Of a stretch of DNA of 64,000 nucleotides, positions 1 to 11,900 are shown piece after piece. Position numbers and translations under genes: made by a program. Where the stretch lies: positions 682,001 through 746,000 of the forward strand of contig JAPFFF010000036.1 in assembly GCA_039105265.1 (NCBI GenBank), given 5' to 3'. The stretch is from Tritrichomonas musculus (Eukaryota; Parabasalia; Tritrichomonadida; Tritrichomonadidae). The notes beneath the pieces were generated by a model. It saw nothing but the letters and a program-made list of their open reading frames with translations, was not told the origin of the DNA and did not search any database. How positions within the stretch are numbered: position 1 is the first letter of the stretch; the number at the start of each line of letters is the position of its first letter.

Positions 1-727
1 TTTCCACTCAATTTTATTGATAAGACTCAATTCAAATGAATTTATATGGGGTTTTGTTTAAGACAGTATGTACAATAATTATTATTATCTAAATTAAATT
101 TTTTTTAAAATCAGTATTTCCAATTTTATATATGTTTTTCCATTTGAAAGAAACAAAAAAAAGAATTGATTTTTAGATTTACAATTTGTACATTAATGAT
201 CGATTTTGATGCTTTCTTTTGAAACTGAATGATCAATGAGAACAGTTCTAGTTTTTTTTTAAATTTAATACTAATATTACCTATTTTAAAAAATAGAAAT
301 ATTAAACTTTCATATTTGAACATTTTATAAATTAATATACTTGTTTGCCTTATTATTCCATTTTTTTCTACTAATTTTAACTAATTTTCATTTTTTTTCA
401 ACAAATATTAGCAAAACTTTAAAATATGAATATTTGATGATGTTTAATTAAACATATATCAGCTTTTTAATTAGAAAAATACAACTTTATGAATATCTAA
501 TATTTTATGTAGCTTTGAATATTCTTTTTTAAATTAATCATTATTATTATATTAAGTATCTGATATATAACTATTTGTAATAATAAAATAAGGTGCATAC
601 TCCTTTGTTCTCTAAAAAATCGTATTTTGTTATATTGAAAATTGAATGTAAAATGATCGTTGCTAATCATTTTCGAAACGGCTGTAAAAAAAATAAAAAA
701 TAAAGAATAAATAACACTATTTTTTAT
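1..727. other. AT-rich intergenic DNA
   Basis: No reading frame with coding character is visible on either strand. The stretch is AT-rich with short homopolymer runs and forms the downstream flank of the protease gene that ends at 728. Confidence 0.6.
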
Positions 728-3700
728 TTATATATCATTAGAAACACCAGCTTTTCCTCCACAGCAAGGAATTTTGCCTTTCTTAAAAAGAACAATGAAA
801 GTTGCGATTCCAGCAACAGCGACTCCTCCCACAACGGATCCTACAATGACGCCAGTATATGACTTCTTTTCAGACACTTCTACTGTGTAAGAAGCAGACT
901 CGTAATTATTATTGAATATAGCAATGCAGACTGTTTTCGTACCTGAATCCAAATTCACTGCTCTACTCAAGAAAACGCCTGCCTTCGTGTATTGGCCGTA
1001 TTCGTTGATAGAAACGTAACAATCGTTATCATACCAAAGAGTCACGTTATCGAAGAAAGAGCTTGCCTTTGATTTTATTGACAAAATATCTTTCTTAGAT
1101 ATAAATTTCACTCTTTTCACCTCCAAAGAAGCGACAGTGAATTGTGTTTTAGTGTCATGCGTGACTGTAATTTCAGCCTGACAAAAAGATCCGATATGAT
1201 TGTCATCGCATTTGCATTCAGTTGGATTATCTTGATCACATTGATCGCAAGGACAAGAGATCTCAATGAAGTAATTGTCTGTTTCGTTATGATAAGGAGT
1301 AGGTGTCATTGAAGGTGACATTGAAGGTAATGCTGATTCTGTAGGTGTCGGTGTTTGTGTGGCATAAGGGGTGCCCAAAGGAGATCGTGGAGGAAGATCG
1401 GACTGTGTTGGACTTGCCATTGGACTTTGAGAAGCAGAAGCAGTAGGAGATTGTGTAGCAGATCTCGTTGGAGATTCAGTTGGTGATCTTGAAGCAGTTG
1501 CTGTTGGTGATTTTGAAGCAGAAGCAGTTGGTGATTTAGAGGCAGTTGCAGTTGGTGATCTTGAAGCAGAAGCTGTCGGTGTTTCAGTTAAAGGTGGTGT
1601 TCCTACTGCTGATGCTGTTGGTGTTCTTGAAAGAGAAGGTGATCTAGAAGCTGTTGGAGAAGGAGAACGTGAAGGCGAAGGTGAACGTGTAGCTCTTGGT
1701 GATCTTGAAGCTGTTGCTGTTGGTGTGCTTGTTGGTGTAGGTGTTGGTAAAGCACCGATAACAACTGGTGTTCCAAACATCATATATTTGTTATCAATGT
1801 CACCTGTAGCAACTACTGAGAAAGTTTGTCTGTCAGTACTTAAGCCAGTGTCCATGTAGTCATTCGAATAGATATGAACAAGATATGTGCCAACTTCAAT
1901 CTCATTCTTTCTAATGATAACTTTTTCATTCGTTGAAAAATGCTGTGCATCTTCACTTTCAAGATGATCACCAATGAATCTTTTGCCTGACTTCGAAGTA
2001 ACAACAAGATCCAAATCTCGTGTCAAAGGAACAATTGAAGATTGTTCTAACATTGGATCTAAATATGACATCGTCACTTGAAAATCAACTTTCTTTGATT
2101 TAACTTCAATTTGTGCAACATAATGACTACTTTCCGATATTGATGGAAGCTTCTTTGGATTCGTGATTTGAACACCAAAACTGTTGTCAAATGGAAGAAT
2201 CGTTGACAAGTCAACAAGTCCATGACCAAATAAAATATCAGGTGTTTTCGTGTTGTGTGGATGCTTGCATGAATTAATCATCAAAGCACGCATCGTAACA
2301 CCATCTAATTGAACCTTGTCATACGGCCACTTCTTCTTGAAGTACTCAACAACAAGAGCAACAGCGCCTGCTGCATTTGGTGTTGCCATTGATGTTCCTT
2401 GCATGTATGTGAAGTCAGCTTCATTGTCGTCTCGACATCCGTGATTCTTGGTCACGCCAGCTCTCGATTTAGCACTTGTTATGTGTGTCCCAGGTGTCAT
2501 TATGTCAGGCTTCAATATGCCTTTGTTCCCTGGTCCTCCTGAAGAGTAGTCTGCGTGTGTTATTCCCTTCTTGTCGTCAAATGTTGTTATGTCTTCTATC
2601 TTGACATTTCCGCCGTCATTCAAGATTGTCAGAAGAGCGCTGTTATAGCAATACAAAATGCCGCTCGTGTCGCCTTGCTTGCAGTCAAAGACCCAGTCAA
2701 GATCGGAACTTGATTTGGCATAGAGAATTGTGACCCAGTTGCCATACAAAAGATTGCATTGGCTTCCTTTCGTCGCGTCAATAATGACAACTTTGTGGCC
2801 AGATGTGGAGCCAACGGAGCCAATAATCCATGGATCTGCATCGAGCAATGTGTAAAGCTTCTCAATTTTGGTTTTGGAACCACTTAAGCTCTCAATTCTG
2901 TATCGGTGACTATCGGCTAAGAAATCACCCATCGCACCAACAGTTAAAACGTTCTTCGAACCGCCTGGATCGCAGACAGTGAAGTTCCCTTGGTCGTACT
3001 CGTTGCCGGCGGCGAAGAGGAAGAGATAGTTGGGATTGTTGTAGGCCAATTTTCCATACTCATAATTGATCCTATCGTTGTAACCGTCAACGCCCCAGCT
3101 GTTCGTTGAAATGGTCGAATTGTAGGTCTTCATGAGCCTCTCCAACTGGCTCGAGCTGACATCGTTAAGTCCTCCTGCATACAATATTTTCGCATCTGGC
3201 GCATTGCCGTTGTAAAGACTTGTGCCTGATGTCAGATCGTTTTGACAGTTGCTTTTCCCAGCTGTTGTTCCTGCGACGTGTGTTCCGTGCTCGTTTTCTT
3301 CAATGGCGCGTGATAGTGTTGACGTGTAACTGCTCGTGTAGCCGTAATAGATGATCTTGCGGTGGTTCGGCATCCCTTTGTTCAGCTGAAAAGTGACACT
3401 TGGATCATAAAACATTGAATGGTAAAAGTCTATCGGCGTGTCTTGAATTGTGATGATCTCACCTTCACCGTTGATGCCATGGTTGTTGACATATCGTGGA
3501 AGATATAGTTGGCCGTTACTACTGTTGGTTAAACGGTTGCTGATGGCCGTATTTTTCTGTGTATATCCGGTCATTAAATTGTTCTTGACTTTTGGCGGTG
3601 AATACGTGGAAACTGATTTAACTTCGCTGATTAATGATAAGTATTGGGCTGCACGTTTCTTCTTTTGGATGTATTGGGCTTCCTCGAGATTTTCGGGTTC

Positions 3701-4231
3701 AATGAGAACGAGATAAGATTCTTCATTATTTTTACGAATAATTGTATAGAGACTTGGATTAGGTGGTAATAAAAAGCCTGGCTTGGTTGAAACAACAAAA
3801 TATATTATATTCTCAAATGGGCCGCCATCTTCATTAATTTTTTCTGAGGGTTCAATTTTGGCTATAAGAGAAACGTCTTTAATCTCTTTGAGTTGACTGT
3901 TCTTAAGATATATCATAAATGTGTTTTTAATAACAGCATTGTGGATCGTAAATCCAATAGTTTTACTTAATTGATGTAAATCTTTGATTAGAAAATGAAC
4001 ATAATACCAAGAACCTTCTTCATCATTTTCATTACTCTTTGCAATTTTGTTATAAAAACGGCGGAAAATACTTGTATTCTGATTGATATATTGATATGGT
4101 GAAGAAAGTTTATATTCTTTGCCTGAATAGGTCATGTATGTAAATAATTTTCGGTGAATAGGCTTCTCTCTAGTTTTGCTTTGAGTAAATTTCGAAAAAA
4201 ATGCAAAAGAGAAGAGATAAGTAAGAATCAT
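728..4231 (-). CDS. Membrane-anchored subtilisin-like serine protease (S8 family)
   Basis: A subtilase of 1167 residues from the ATG at 4231. An in-frame ATG at 4345 would add 38 residues; I prefer 4231 because a hydrophobic signal-peptide-like start (MILTYLFSFAFFS) follows it, although a TCAAT motif sits just before the upstream ATG. Numbering from the upstream ATG, the catalytic Asp is near 302 (IQDTPID), His near 353 (EHGTHVAG), the oxyanion Asn near 448 (AAGNE) and Ser near 652 (GTSMATP). A PA-like insert lies between Asn and Ser. After the protease domain come a beta-rich domain, a low-complexity Thr/Ser/Pro stalk of about 170 residues (SRSP/TATAS repeats), a Cys cluster of EGF type, a transmembrane helix near the C-terminus (GVIVGSVVGGVAVAGIATF) and a short basic/Cys tail. 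This is the layout of trichomonad surface peptidases; processing of surface or host proteins is inferred. All catalytic residues are present. Confidence 0.92.
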   Translation of the reverse strand: MILTYLFSFAFFSKFTQSKTREKPIHRKLFTYMTYSGKEYKLSSPYQYINQNTSIFRRFYNKIAKSNENDEEGSWYYVHFLIKDLHQLSKTIGFTIHNAVIKNTFMIYLKNSQLKEIKDVSLIAKIEPSEKINEDGGPFENIIYFVVSTKPGFLLPPNPSLYTIIRKNNEESYLVLIEPENLEEAQYIQKKKRAAQYLSLISEVKSVSTYSPPKVKNNLMTGYTQKNTAISNRLTNSSNGQLYLPRYVNNHGINGEGEIITIQDTPIDFYHSMFYDPSVTFQLNKGMPNHRKIIYYGYTSSYTSTLSRAIEENEHGTHVAGTTAGKSNCQNDLTSGTSLYNGNAPDAKILYAGGLNDVSSSQLERLMKTYNSTISTNSWGVDGYNDRINYEYGKLAYNNPNYLFLFAAGNEYDQGNFTVCDPGGSKNVLTVGAMGDFLADSHRYRIESLSGSKTKIEKLYTLLDADPWIIGSVGSTSGHKVVIIDATKGSQCNLLYGNWVTILYAKSSSDLDWVFDCKQGDTSGILYCYNSALLTILNDGGNVKIEDITTFDDKKGITHADYSSGGPGNKGILKPDIMTPGTHITSAKSRAGVTKNHGCRDDNEADFTYMQGTSMATPNAAGAVALVVEYFKKKWPYDKVQLDGVTMRALMINSCKHPHNTKTPDILFGHGLVDLSTILPFDNSFGVQITNPKKLPSISESSHYVAQIEVKSKKVDFQVTMSYLDPMLEQSSIVPLTRDLDLVVTSKSGKRFIGDHLESEDAQHFSTNEKVIIRKNEIEVGTYLVHIYSNDYMDTGLSTDRQTFSVVATGDIDNKYMMFGTPVVIGALPTPTPTSTPTATASRSPRATRSPSPSRSPSPTASRSPSLSRTPTASAVGTPPLTETPTASASRSPTATASKSPTASASKSPTATASRSPTESPTRSATQSPTASASQSPMASPTQSDLPPRSPLGTPYATQTPTPTESALPSMSPSMTPTPYHNETDNYFIEISCPCDQCDQDNPTECKCDDNHIGSFCQAEITVTHDTKTQFTVASLEVKRVKFISKKDILSIKSKASSFFDNVTLWYDNDCYVSINEYGQYTKAGVFLSRAVNLDSGTKTVCIAIFNNNYESASYTVEVSEKKSYTGVIVGSVVGGVAVAGIATFIVLFKKGKIPCCGGKAGVSNDI

Positions 4232-4345
4232 TTTTTCTGAATTTAAGAACGTTATATCTTTTAAATGGTTTCCATTAGTTAAATAGAATTGTCTGAATTT
4301 TTTGAAAGATTTTTTTTTTTTTGTTCTCCATTGTATTTTTTTCAT

Positions 4346-5661
4346 TTATTGATCTATTTTCTATTTTTGTAATTAATAAAGTATTAAAAACTAAGTTTTA
4401 TATGAACAATAAAAAATTTTATAGTATTCAAAAGTTTCAATAAATTCAATGTTTAAAATTTTGAAATTGAAATTCAATATTTACAAAAAATAAAGTTTAT
4501 TTATAAGACAATTTTTTTTCGGAATCAAATAGATTTCTCCATTCAGAAAAATCTTTTGAATTTGATAAATTTGAAAAACTAAACATGAGGTAGTTTTTGA
4601 ATTAATGATAACTCAACATCTAGTCAGTTGGTATATAATATTTTGATATCAAATTATTCAATATGCTTAAAAGAATGTATAAATGATACATAAATGCAAT
4701 TTTATTTGACTTTTCCTAAAATTGAAAAATATCTACAACTTGAAAAATATATACTCTCTTCTTATGTTAGAGATTTTAAATGACATATATAGTAATATGA
4801 TATCCTAATGGTGGAAAAAATCAATTTTATTTTGAGATATCCTAATGGTGGAAAACATATAAAACTTTTTTTTTATTGAAATAAGGGATATAAATTTGAG
4901 AGTACACGTCGATAGGAAGTACACATTCTATTCAATTTTTTTGCAAAAATACAGAGTACAAAGACAAATGTAAAAAGTAAATTATCTGAAAAAATTATGA
5001 GAGATATCACAATTTAAAAATTTTTCTCAGAAAAAGCTGATATAAAAAACATTGTCTTTTTTTTTTTTTTTTTTTTTTTTTTGATATTATAATATCACAT
5101 TTAATACTTTATTTGAAACCAAACAAATAACATAATTAATATTAAATTTTAAAAAGGAGACAAATTATGATGATGACAATTTCTCACTTATGTCTATCGG
5201 CAATCTCAAAAAATCAACAAACAACCACAATATCAAATATAAGTAGTTGTTTTGGAAATGCTATAATATTTCCAATAAATGAGCTGCTGTTTTTATCGAA
5301 TTCATACTTAAGAGAAACAAAACCATTTTAAGTTTTGGAACCACCAAAACCTAAAAGACAAATTATAAAATTAAAGAAATTGAATCATTTTCAAATATAT
5401 TTTAATGAATTTTAAAAATTAATTAACATTATTAAATATTTATTATTATTTTATTAAGTTATATATTCTATAATATTGAAAATATAATGATTAGTTATTG
5501 AGATATTACTAAAATCTATTCAAAAAACATTTTCAATTCTATTTTCTCAGAAAATTGGCATAAATATTCAAAAAAATTGAATTTATATATTTTTATTAAG
5601 GCCAATTTTTTCACCTATTTGGTATAGCGACAAAATTTTAAATTCAATTTTTAACTTTAAG
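4346..5661. other. AT-rich intergenic region with short direct repeat and T-run
   Basis: No gene seen. It contains an exact 20-bp direct repeat (GATATCCTAATGGTGGAAAA at 4799-4818 and 4836-4855) and an uninterrupted run of 26 T at 5057-5082. It separates two divergently oriented genes, so it should hold both promoters. Confidence 0.6.
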
Positions 5662-7893
5662 ATGTCTCTTGGCTCATGCTGTTATATCGAAGAAGATGAA
5701 TTAAAAGATATGGATATTAAATCGGTTTCCATCGAAGGAGTACAAAACGATTTAATTGTTAATTTTGAAGTTACACAAACCTTCAAACACCAAGAAAAAA
5801 AAGAAAAAGAAATTCATTATGTTTTCCCGAATGACCTAAAGATATGTATTTATGGTCTTACATTTGTTGTTGGGGATGAAATAATAATACCAGTTCTTAA
5901 ATCTAAAAAAGAAGCCAAAAAAACCTACGATGAAGCAGTTGAGGACGGATATACAGCAGTATATGGATCTAATGTATTTAATGGATTAACCGAGTTTAAA
6001 CTAGGCAATGTTCCTCCAAATACAGAATGCAAAGTAATATTAAAAATTGCCTTTACAGCACAATTAACTCAAGAAAACAACTTTTTTATTAAGTTTCCAC
6101 TTGATATATACACTCCCTCTGGTTCACTAAGCTGTTTAAGCCCTTCTTCTAATTTTTCATTCAAAATTCAAGGCGACATTGAAAAAGTTTCAAACATTAC
6201 CTCAAATATTTTGAATGGCACTTTCGACAAAACCACCAAAACTTTCACCATCAGCAACACAGTTCAGCACCAAGATGGTCAAAAGTCAATTATTGTCACT
6301 TTTTCTACCTCAGAAAAAGTTCAAAGCAAATGTTTATATGCGCCATCAAGTAGCAACGGTTATGACGGTTGTGCCTTAATAATTTCGCCACAACTTCCTC
6401 AATCTATAGCAAATAGTGAAGAGTTTATCTTCGTCGTTGATTGCAGCGGATCGATGAGTGGCAATTCAATTAAAAAAGCATCAGAATGCCTTGAACTTTT
6501 TGTGAGGTCACTTCCACCTGGCACTTTTTTCAACATCATTCGTTTTGGTTCAAATTATGAAAAATTGTTTCCATCGTCTGTTGAATATAATGATGAAACC
6601 TGTGACAAAGCAATCGACTGCGCAAAACATCTAGAAGCAGATCTTGGCTGTACTGACCTTAATTCACCATTAACAGACGTTTTTGGTCAAAAGAATGAAC
6701 ATGGCCAACGACAAATATTTATCTTAACTGATGGAGAAGTCGATGATCCATATGGATTACTCCAAATAATTTTAGAAAATTCAAATAATAACCGTTGCTT
6801 TTCAATTGGAATTGGGCGAGGTTGCGATGCTGGTCTTGTTGAAGGAATTGCATCTTCATCTGGTGGAAAAAGTGATTTTGTACAGATAGGAGATTCAATT
6901 AGTGACAAGGTTATTCCTCAGTTAAATTCATCGTTACTTCCATCATTTAGTTCAATTGAAATACATATTGAAAATGACGATACATTTGAAATTTCACCTT
7001 TCCCAATTAAACCGATCAGTTCAGGCAGTTCTGCGATTGCTTATTTGAGAGAGAAAAAGAAACCAAATTCATTTGATGGTGGAATCCTAATCACAGGAAA
7101 CTATGGCAAAGAAACAATTGAAATACCCATTGAAAAAGTTGAAAGAATGCAACTTTTTGATAAAGATAAATTTGGATGCTGTGAAGGTAAAAATTTGGGT
7201 GATGCAATTTTGGCACTTTTTTCATTTAGTTACATAAAATCACTTGAAATGAAAAGGAACAAGACGGATGAAGATATTGCAAAAATCATTGAGACAAGTG
7301 TTTCAAGCGGCGTTCTTAGTTCATATACGGGATACGTTGGAATGAAAGATGTTTATATAAAAAGCAAACCACGATCATCATCAGAAGAGGAAATAGTAGA
7401 AATGGCTGGTGGTTGTGATGATCTATTTGGTGATTGTTGCTACGCTTGTTATGAATCTGGAAGTGACATAGATGATGAAGAATGTAATAATAGAATTTGT
7501 TATGCTCCTGAACCAGAAAGTTATGATGACATTTGTTGTGCTCCTTGTGAAATAGAAAAAGATGATGGTGATGACAATAACAACGTTGTTAATTTGATTT
7601 CAATTACTCAATACCAAAAATCATCTGGATTTTGGTCTGATTTGAAAGCTCTCAATGATTTACTTCGTTTGAATATCCAGCAAATTGAAGGAATTCATCT
7701 TGATGATAAAGTCGTTGAAGAAAAATGTGTTGCTACAGTTTTGGCAATTGCCGCTTTGAGAGTGAAGCTTTCAAATGAAAAAAATTCTTGGTTAATGATT
7801 GAAAGAAAAGCAATAAATTGGTTGAATTCATCATTACCTAACGTAGACATTGAAAATATCATTGCTCAAACAGAAAAATTAATTCAAGCTTAA
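5662..7893 (+). CDS. VIT domain and von Willebrand factor A domain protein
   Basis: A protein of 743 residues. Residues 1 to about 140 match the VIT (vault/inter-alpha-trypsin) domain pattern, including the conserved stretch of YxFPNDxxxxxYGLTFxVGD type and an EAKKTYDEAVEDGYTA segment. A VWA domain follows at about 250-425 with an intact metal-ion-dependent adhesion site, DCSGSMS at 260-266, and ILTDGEVDD later. The C-terminal third has an unusual acidic, Cys-rich patch (residues about 580-635, many CC and CxxC pairs) and then a helical tail similar to that of other protist VIT/VWA proteins. No signal peptide or membrane segment is visible, so it is probably cytosolic. VIT/VWA proteins mediate protein-protein interactions; the partner is unknown. 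A TCAAT motif lies about 20 bases before the ATG. Confidence 0.88.
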   Translation: MSLGSCCYIEEDELKDMDIKSVSIEGVQNDLIVNFEVTQTFKHQEKKEKEIHYVFPNDLKICIYGLTFVVGDEIIIPVLKSKKEAKKTYDEAVEDGYTAVYGSNVFNGLTEFKLGNVPPNTECKVILKIAFTAQLTQENNFFIKFPLDIYTPSGSLSCLSPSSNFSFKIQGDIEKVSNITSNILNGTFDKTTKTFTISNTVQHQDGQKSIIVTFSTSEKVQSKCLYAPSSSNGYDGCALIISPQLPQSIANSEEFIFVVDCSGSMSGNSIKKASECLELFVRSLPPGTFFNIIRFGSNYEKLFPSSVEYNDETCDKAIDCAKHLEADLGCTDLNSPLTDVFGQKNEHGQRQIFILTDGEVDDPYGLLQIILENSNNNRCFSIGIGRGCDAGLVEGIASSSGGKSDFVQIGDSISDKVIPQLNSSLLPSFSSIEIHIENDDTFEISPFPIKPISSGSSAIAYLREKKKPNSFDGGILITGNYGKETIEIPIEKVERMQLFDKDKFGCCEGKNLGDAILALFSFSYIKSLEMKRNKTDEDIAKIIETSVSSGVLSSYTGYVGMKDVYIKSKPRSSSEEEIVEMAGGCDDLFGDCCYACYESGSDIDDEECNNRICYAPEPESYDDICCAPCEIEKDDGDDNNNVVNLISITQYQKSSGFWSDLKALNDLLRLNIQQIEGIHLDDKVVEEKCVATVLAIAALRVKLSNEKNSWLMIERKAINWLNSSLPNVDIENIIAQTEKLIQA

Positions 7894-7896
7894 ATA

Positions 7897-8923
7897 AATT
7901 TAATTTTTTTTTATTTTATTTTTTTAATCTTTTTTTTTTAAGCATGCTTAAATGATTAAATGAATCTTTCTACTTGAAGGCGTAGTTGACGATTTTTCAT
8001 GTTCAAAATTTATCATTTGCAAATTAGTCCATTTGCATTCATTCAAAATTTTAACTTTTTGGCCAGAAAACATTTCAAATATCTGATTTCCAAAGAATAT
8101 AAGATATTGTATGTAAATATCTATTTTGACTTTTACAATAATGTAATATTCTAAAATGACAAATTTCAAAAATTTTCAAACATAATTTTACAATAATGAA
8201 CACTACACATGAATTTTTTATTGATCTAACACCAAAAAATAGTTCCCAGATATTCATATATGATAATTTTTAATCAGAATTGCTGCCAAATACTCAAAAT
8301 AAAACATACAATCAAAAAAATATATCTATTTCGCATGCTTTATCAACAACTTTTGTTGAAAATTCTCAAAGTATAGCATTATCAAATGCAAATATTTGTA
8401 TTTTTGGCACAAAAAGCAGATTTAAATTCTCTATTATTAAAAATAAAAATAATAACAATACAACATTAAATTCAGCATCATCTCGTACTTCTAAAAAATT
8501 TAAGATCATTAGAATTCCCCAACAAATGAATCAGTTATATTCTTCAATATAAAAGATTATATTGCCTCTCAATTATAAAATAATTTTTATTCAGAAAAAT
8601 AAAAATAGAAATATCTCAAAAATAGGAGTATAAAATTCTTATTAATTAAAGAACATTCTTTGTTACAAAATAAAAATAAAGAAATTATGATCAAAATTAC
8701 AATACTTCGTCAATTTCTCTACATGAATACCTCTAAGTGATGTGAAAAAAAATAAAAAGTGAACATTTTCCAAAATTTCATTCCAGAAATTTTTAAAATT
8801 TTAAAATTAAATAGAAATAACTTTTTGAGATATGTATAACACACAAAAAGTTTCAAATTTTTTATGAATTCATAAATGAAAATTGTCTTATTTTTTCTTA
8901 AATAGAAAAATTTATAAAATAAA
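7897..8923. other. AT-rich intergenic region
   Basis: Short open frames occur here on both strands (for example 8280-8552, which opens at a TTG) but they have biased low-complexity composition, no recognisable domain and no convincing start. I see no supported gene. Confidence 0.5.
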
Positions 8924-11900
8924 ATGATCTCTTATGAAGAACTTCTCTCTCTTTTCATATCAAATCCTGAAGACGCTATTGAAAAATCCCAAGATTTAAT
9001 ATGCTCTGTTACAGACTTTAATTCATATTCTGAATTTTATAAATTTCATCTTGAGCATCCACACAATTCAACTTGTCAAAGGGAATGGACAACCCCTCAA
9101 ATGTCAATCCACTGTTATGATTGCGAAAACACTCCCCAATCATGCGCTTGCCTCCAATGTTTCCTGAAAGGCAATCACAAAGGACACGACTACACAATTT
9201 CTCCCAATTCAAGGGGAAACTGCGACTGTGGGGATGTTTCAAATTGGAAACAATCAGGTTTCTGCAGTGATCATCATGGAGTCGAAGAGAACTCCCATCC
9301 CGAAAGCTATCTCGAGCAAGAACTCAGGACAGTTTTAACAGATATCATCTTCAAAGCAGCATTTAAGGCTCTTCCGTCACTAAATACCGATGAAGACTCC
9401 AGATATGAGAAAATAATTCAATTTATCTCCTCTTTTTTACGATTTGGTGACGGTTTTCGACGGTTGGTGACGATTGCATTTACAGAAAAAGTTGGTACCA
9501 AGACAATCTTCGACAGCATTTTCGAAGGAAGTGAAAAATACAACCAACAACTCGAAAAGTTGAGTGGATGCTTGGTGAACGATGACCTTTTCAGATGCAG
9601 CATTTCGCCAGTTGTATTTGATCTCATGTTGGAGAAGATCATTCCAGATTCGTTTGATTTCCAGACTGATGAAACAAACTACAAAGCATGGAATATTTTT
9701 TGGTTCCACTTTTTCAGCAAGAAAACAATTGAATACAGTATAACTGAGTACAAATGGGATTGTATTTCATTCACGTTGAAATTCAGCAATTTAATGAAAA
9801 AGAACTTTGCGTTAATTGGACAAGTTCCACTGACCTTTGATTTACATCATACTACATCTGAAATACTGACAGGTATTCCAAGAGCTTTTAATGTGCAAAC
9901 AGCAGAACAGATTCAGTTTCTTTTTGACCAATTGGTCACAAACGTTCTAAACTCTGGATCATGTGAAGATCAGAAAGATAACATTGTTGTTGCTTCCTTT
10001 TCAGATCAACACAAAGAGAGCTATTATAGGCCCATCGACTTATTTAAAATATACTATTTCATGCTGGTTGATTGCTTCAAGCGCAAAAAAGATCTGAAAC
10101 TTGACAAGCTTTTTGAAGAGCTGGATAAAGAGACTGATATCTCCCCCATTTTTTGTATCGGTCGTAACGAAGTTGGTGGAACATATGATAACGAAAACGA
10201 CAAGCTTGTTTCAAAGTTCCTTAAAAGTACTGATGATGAATCATTTGATATAAATGATGATTACTTTAAATCTTTCCATAATGGAGGTTCCTTCTTTTAC
10301 TGTTTTCCATTGTATGAGTTACTTTTGCACATTCTTAAAACAGACAATTTGAACAGAGTCAGGGTTGCAAGAATGCTTTCAATGGGAAAGTATCAAAGCT
10401 TGAGAGTCAAGCTTGGAATTATCGCTTTAAAGAACATTCTCAGCTTTACTTGTTTACACCAGTCTCTCACTTCTAAAGAAAACAAGAGTCTCCAGATCTT
10501 CATGAAGAACTTGCTACGAACAGTTTGCTTGAGCAGTGCAGTTCCACTTTATTTACCTCTTTTCCAATTAATCCTTGGTCTCCAATGTAATGAAGAAAAT
10601 GTTACTGACGAGTTCAGCTTGAAAGAGTTTTTCGCTTTCGAAATGGCAAGGGAAATTGGTCTTTTCGACGATTTCGAAAGTTATGAATATTCTGATGAAG
10701 AAATCGGTCCATTACAGAAGCAGATGTTCTTCTCTGTCCTTTACATAGCAATTCTTATTGTAATTGAGCGGAATATCTTCAATTTCAACCCTTTTAACTT
10801 CATTGAAGAACAAGTTATTTTGGCCTTAAAGGGCGGTATTTCTCAACTCAATGAATTGAGCAAGTCATATGACAATTGCATGGAAAGTCACTCCAAGAGG
10901 ATATTTAATGATATCATCTCAAAAGTTGCGACAACTAATCGTACTTCAGAGAAGAACGATAACAACGATACGAAGGAATCATCCTTCTTTTTGAAGAAAG
11001 ATGTTATGTGGAAAACAATCACAGCTCTGAATCAGTTTAACACGCAAAAAGTTATCCTTGAAAAAGAGATTTCAAAGAATCCAACAAAATTGCTTCAGTT
11101 ACCTGATTTTGAGCCAGAAGAACGATTCTTCTTCCATCCACCTGCTGGATACAGTGCCAATGCCAATGAAGATTCGATAGATGAGTATGATATTGATTCA
11201 ACTGGCTTGAACATCAATCTGAAAGAATTTCTTTTCACCCCAACAATCCTTGCTGTTTGCTACCACACTTTGCGAAGCTCTTCTGAAGAAGGAAATCAAA
11301 AAGCAACACTTAATGATCACTTGGCAATGATGATTCTAGTTCTTGTTAATCAATTTACTAGTGAAATCGAAAGCCAAAATCCTCCTCCATTTGATTATTC
11401 GACTGTTGTTCAATATGACTCAACTCTTAATGATTTGATATCAAATTTAAAGAAAACTGTTTTTGGTCTTAATATCGAAGATGGATGTGCAACCATCAAA
11501 AACACATTGGACAGAAAATCATTCCACACTTTCCTCAATGTTAAAATTGGATCTCCTGATCATTCGCCAAAGTCATTCATCGATCTCTTGCTTGAGAAAG
11601 GAGAAATTGGAAAGAATGTGCTAACCCAAATGTCTGTTGATATCAGTAAGTACGGATTCAATGAAGCAAACACTGATATTGAACAAGTACAAATCAAAAA
11701 GGAGCGTGCAAAGAAGTTGAAGGCAGAAATAATGAGCCAATTCAAAAGCATGGCTTCTGACTATAATTTCACTGACCTTGATCAACTCGATGAGAGCAGA
11801 TCGTTGTCAACGACAATCGGTGACGTTTGCTCAATATGTTCAACAGTAAAAGAAAATGAAATCTTGTCTTACGCTGTCTACATTTATAGAACAAAGATAC

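Noticed and set aside
3450-3716. Plus-strand open frame inside the protease gene
   Set aside because: Antisense shadow of a gene with all subtilase motifs.
8280-8552. 90-codon plus-strand frame
   Set aside because: Starts at TTG, low-complexity composition, no domain and no clear promoter.
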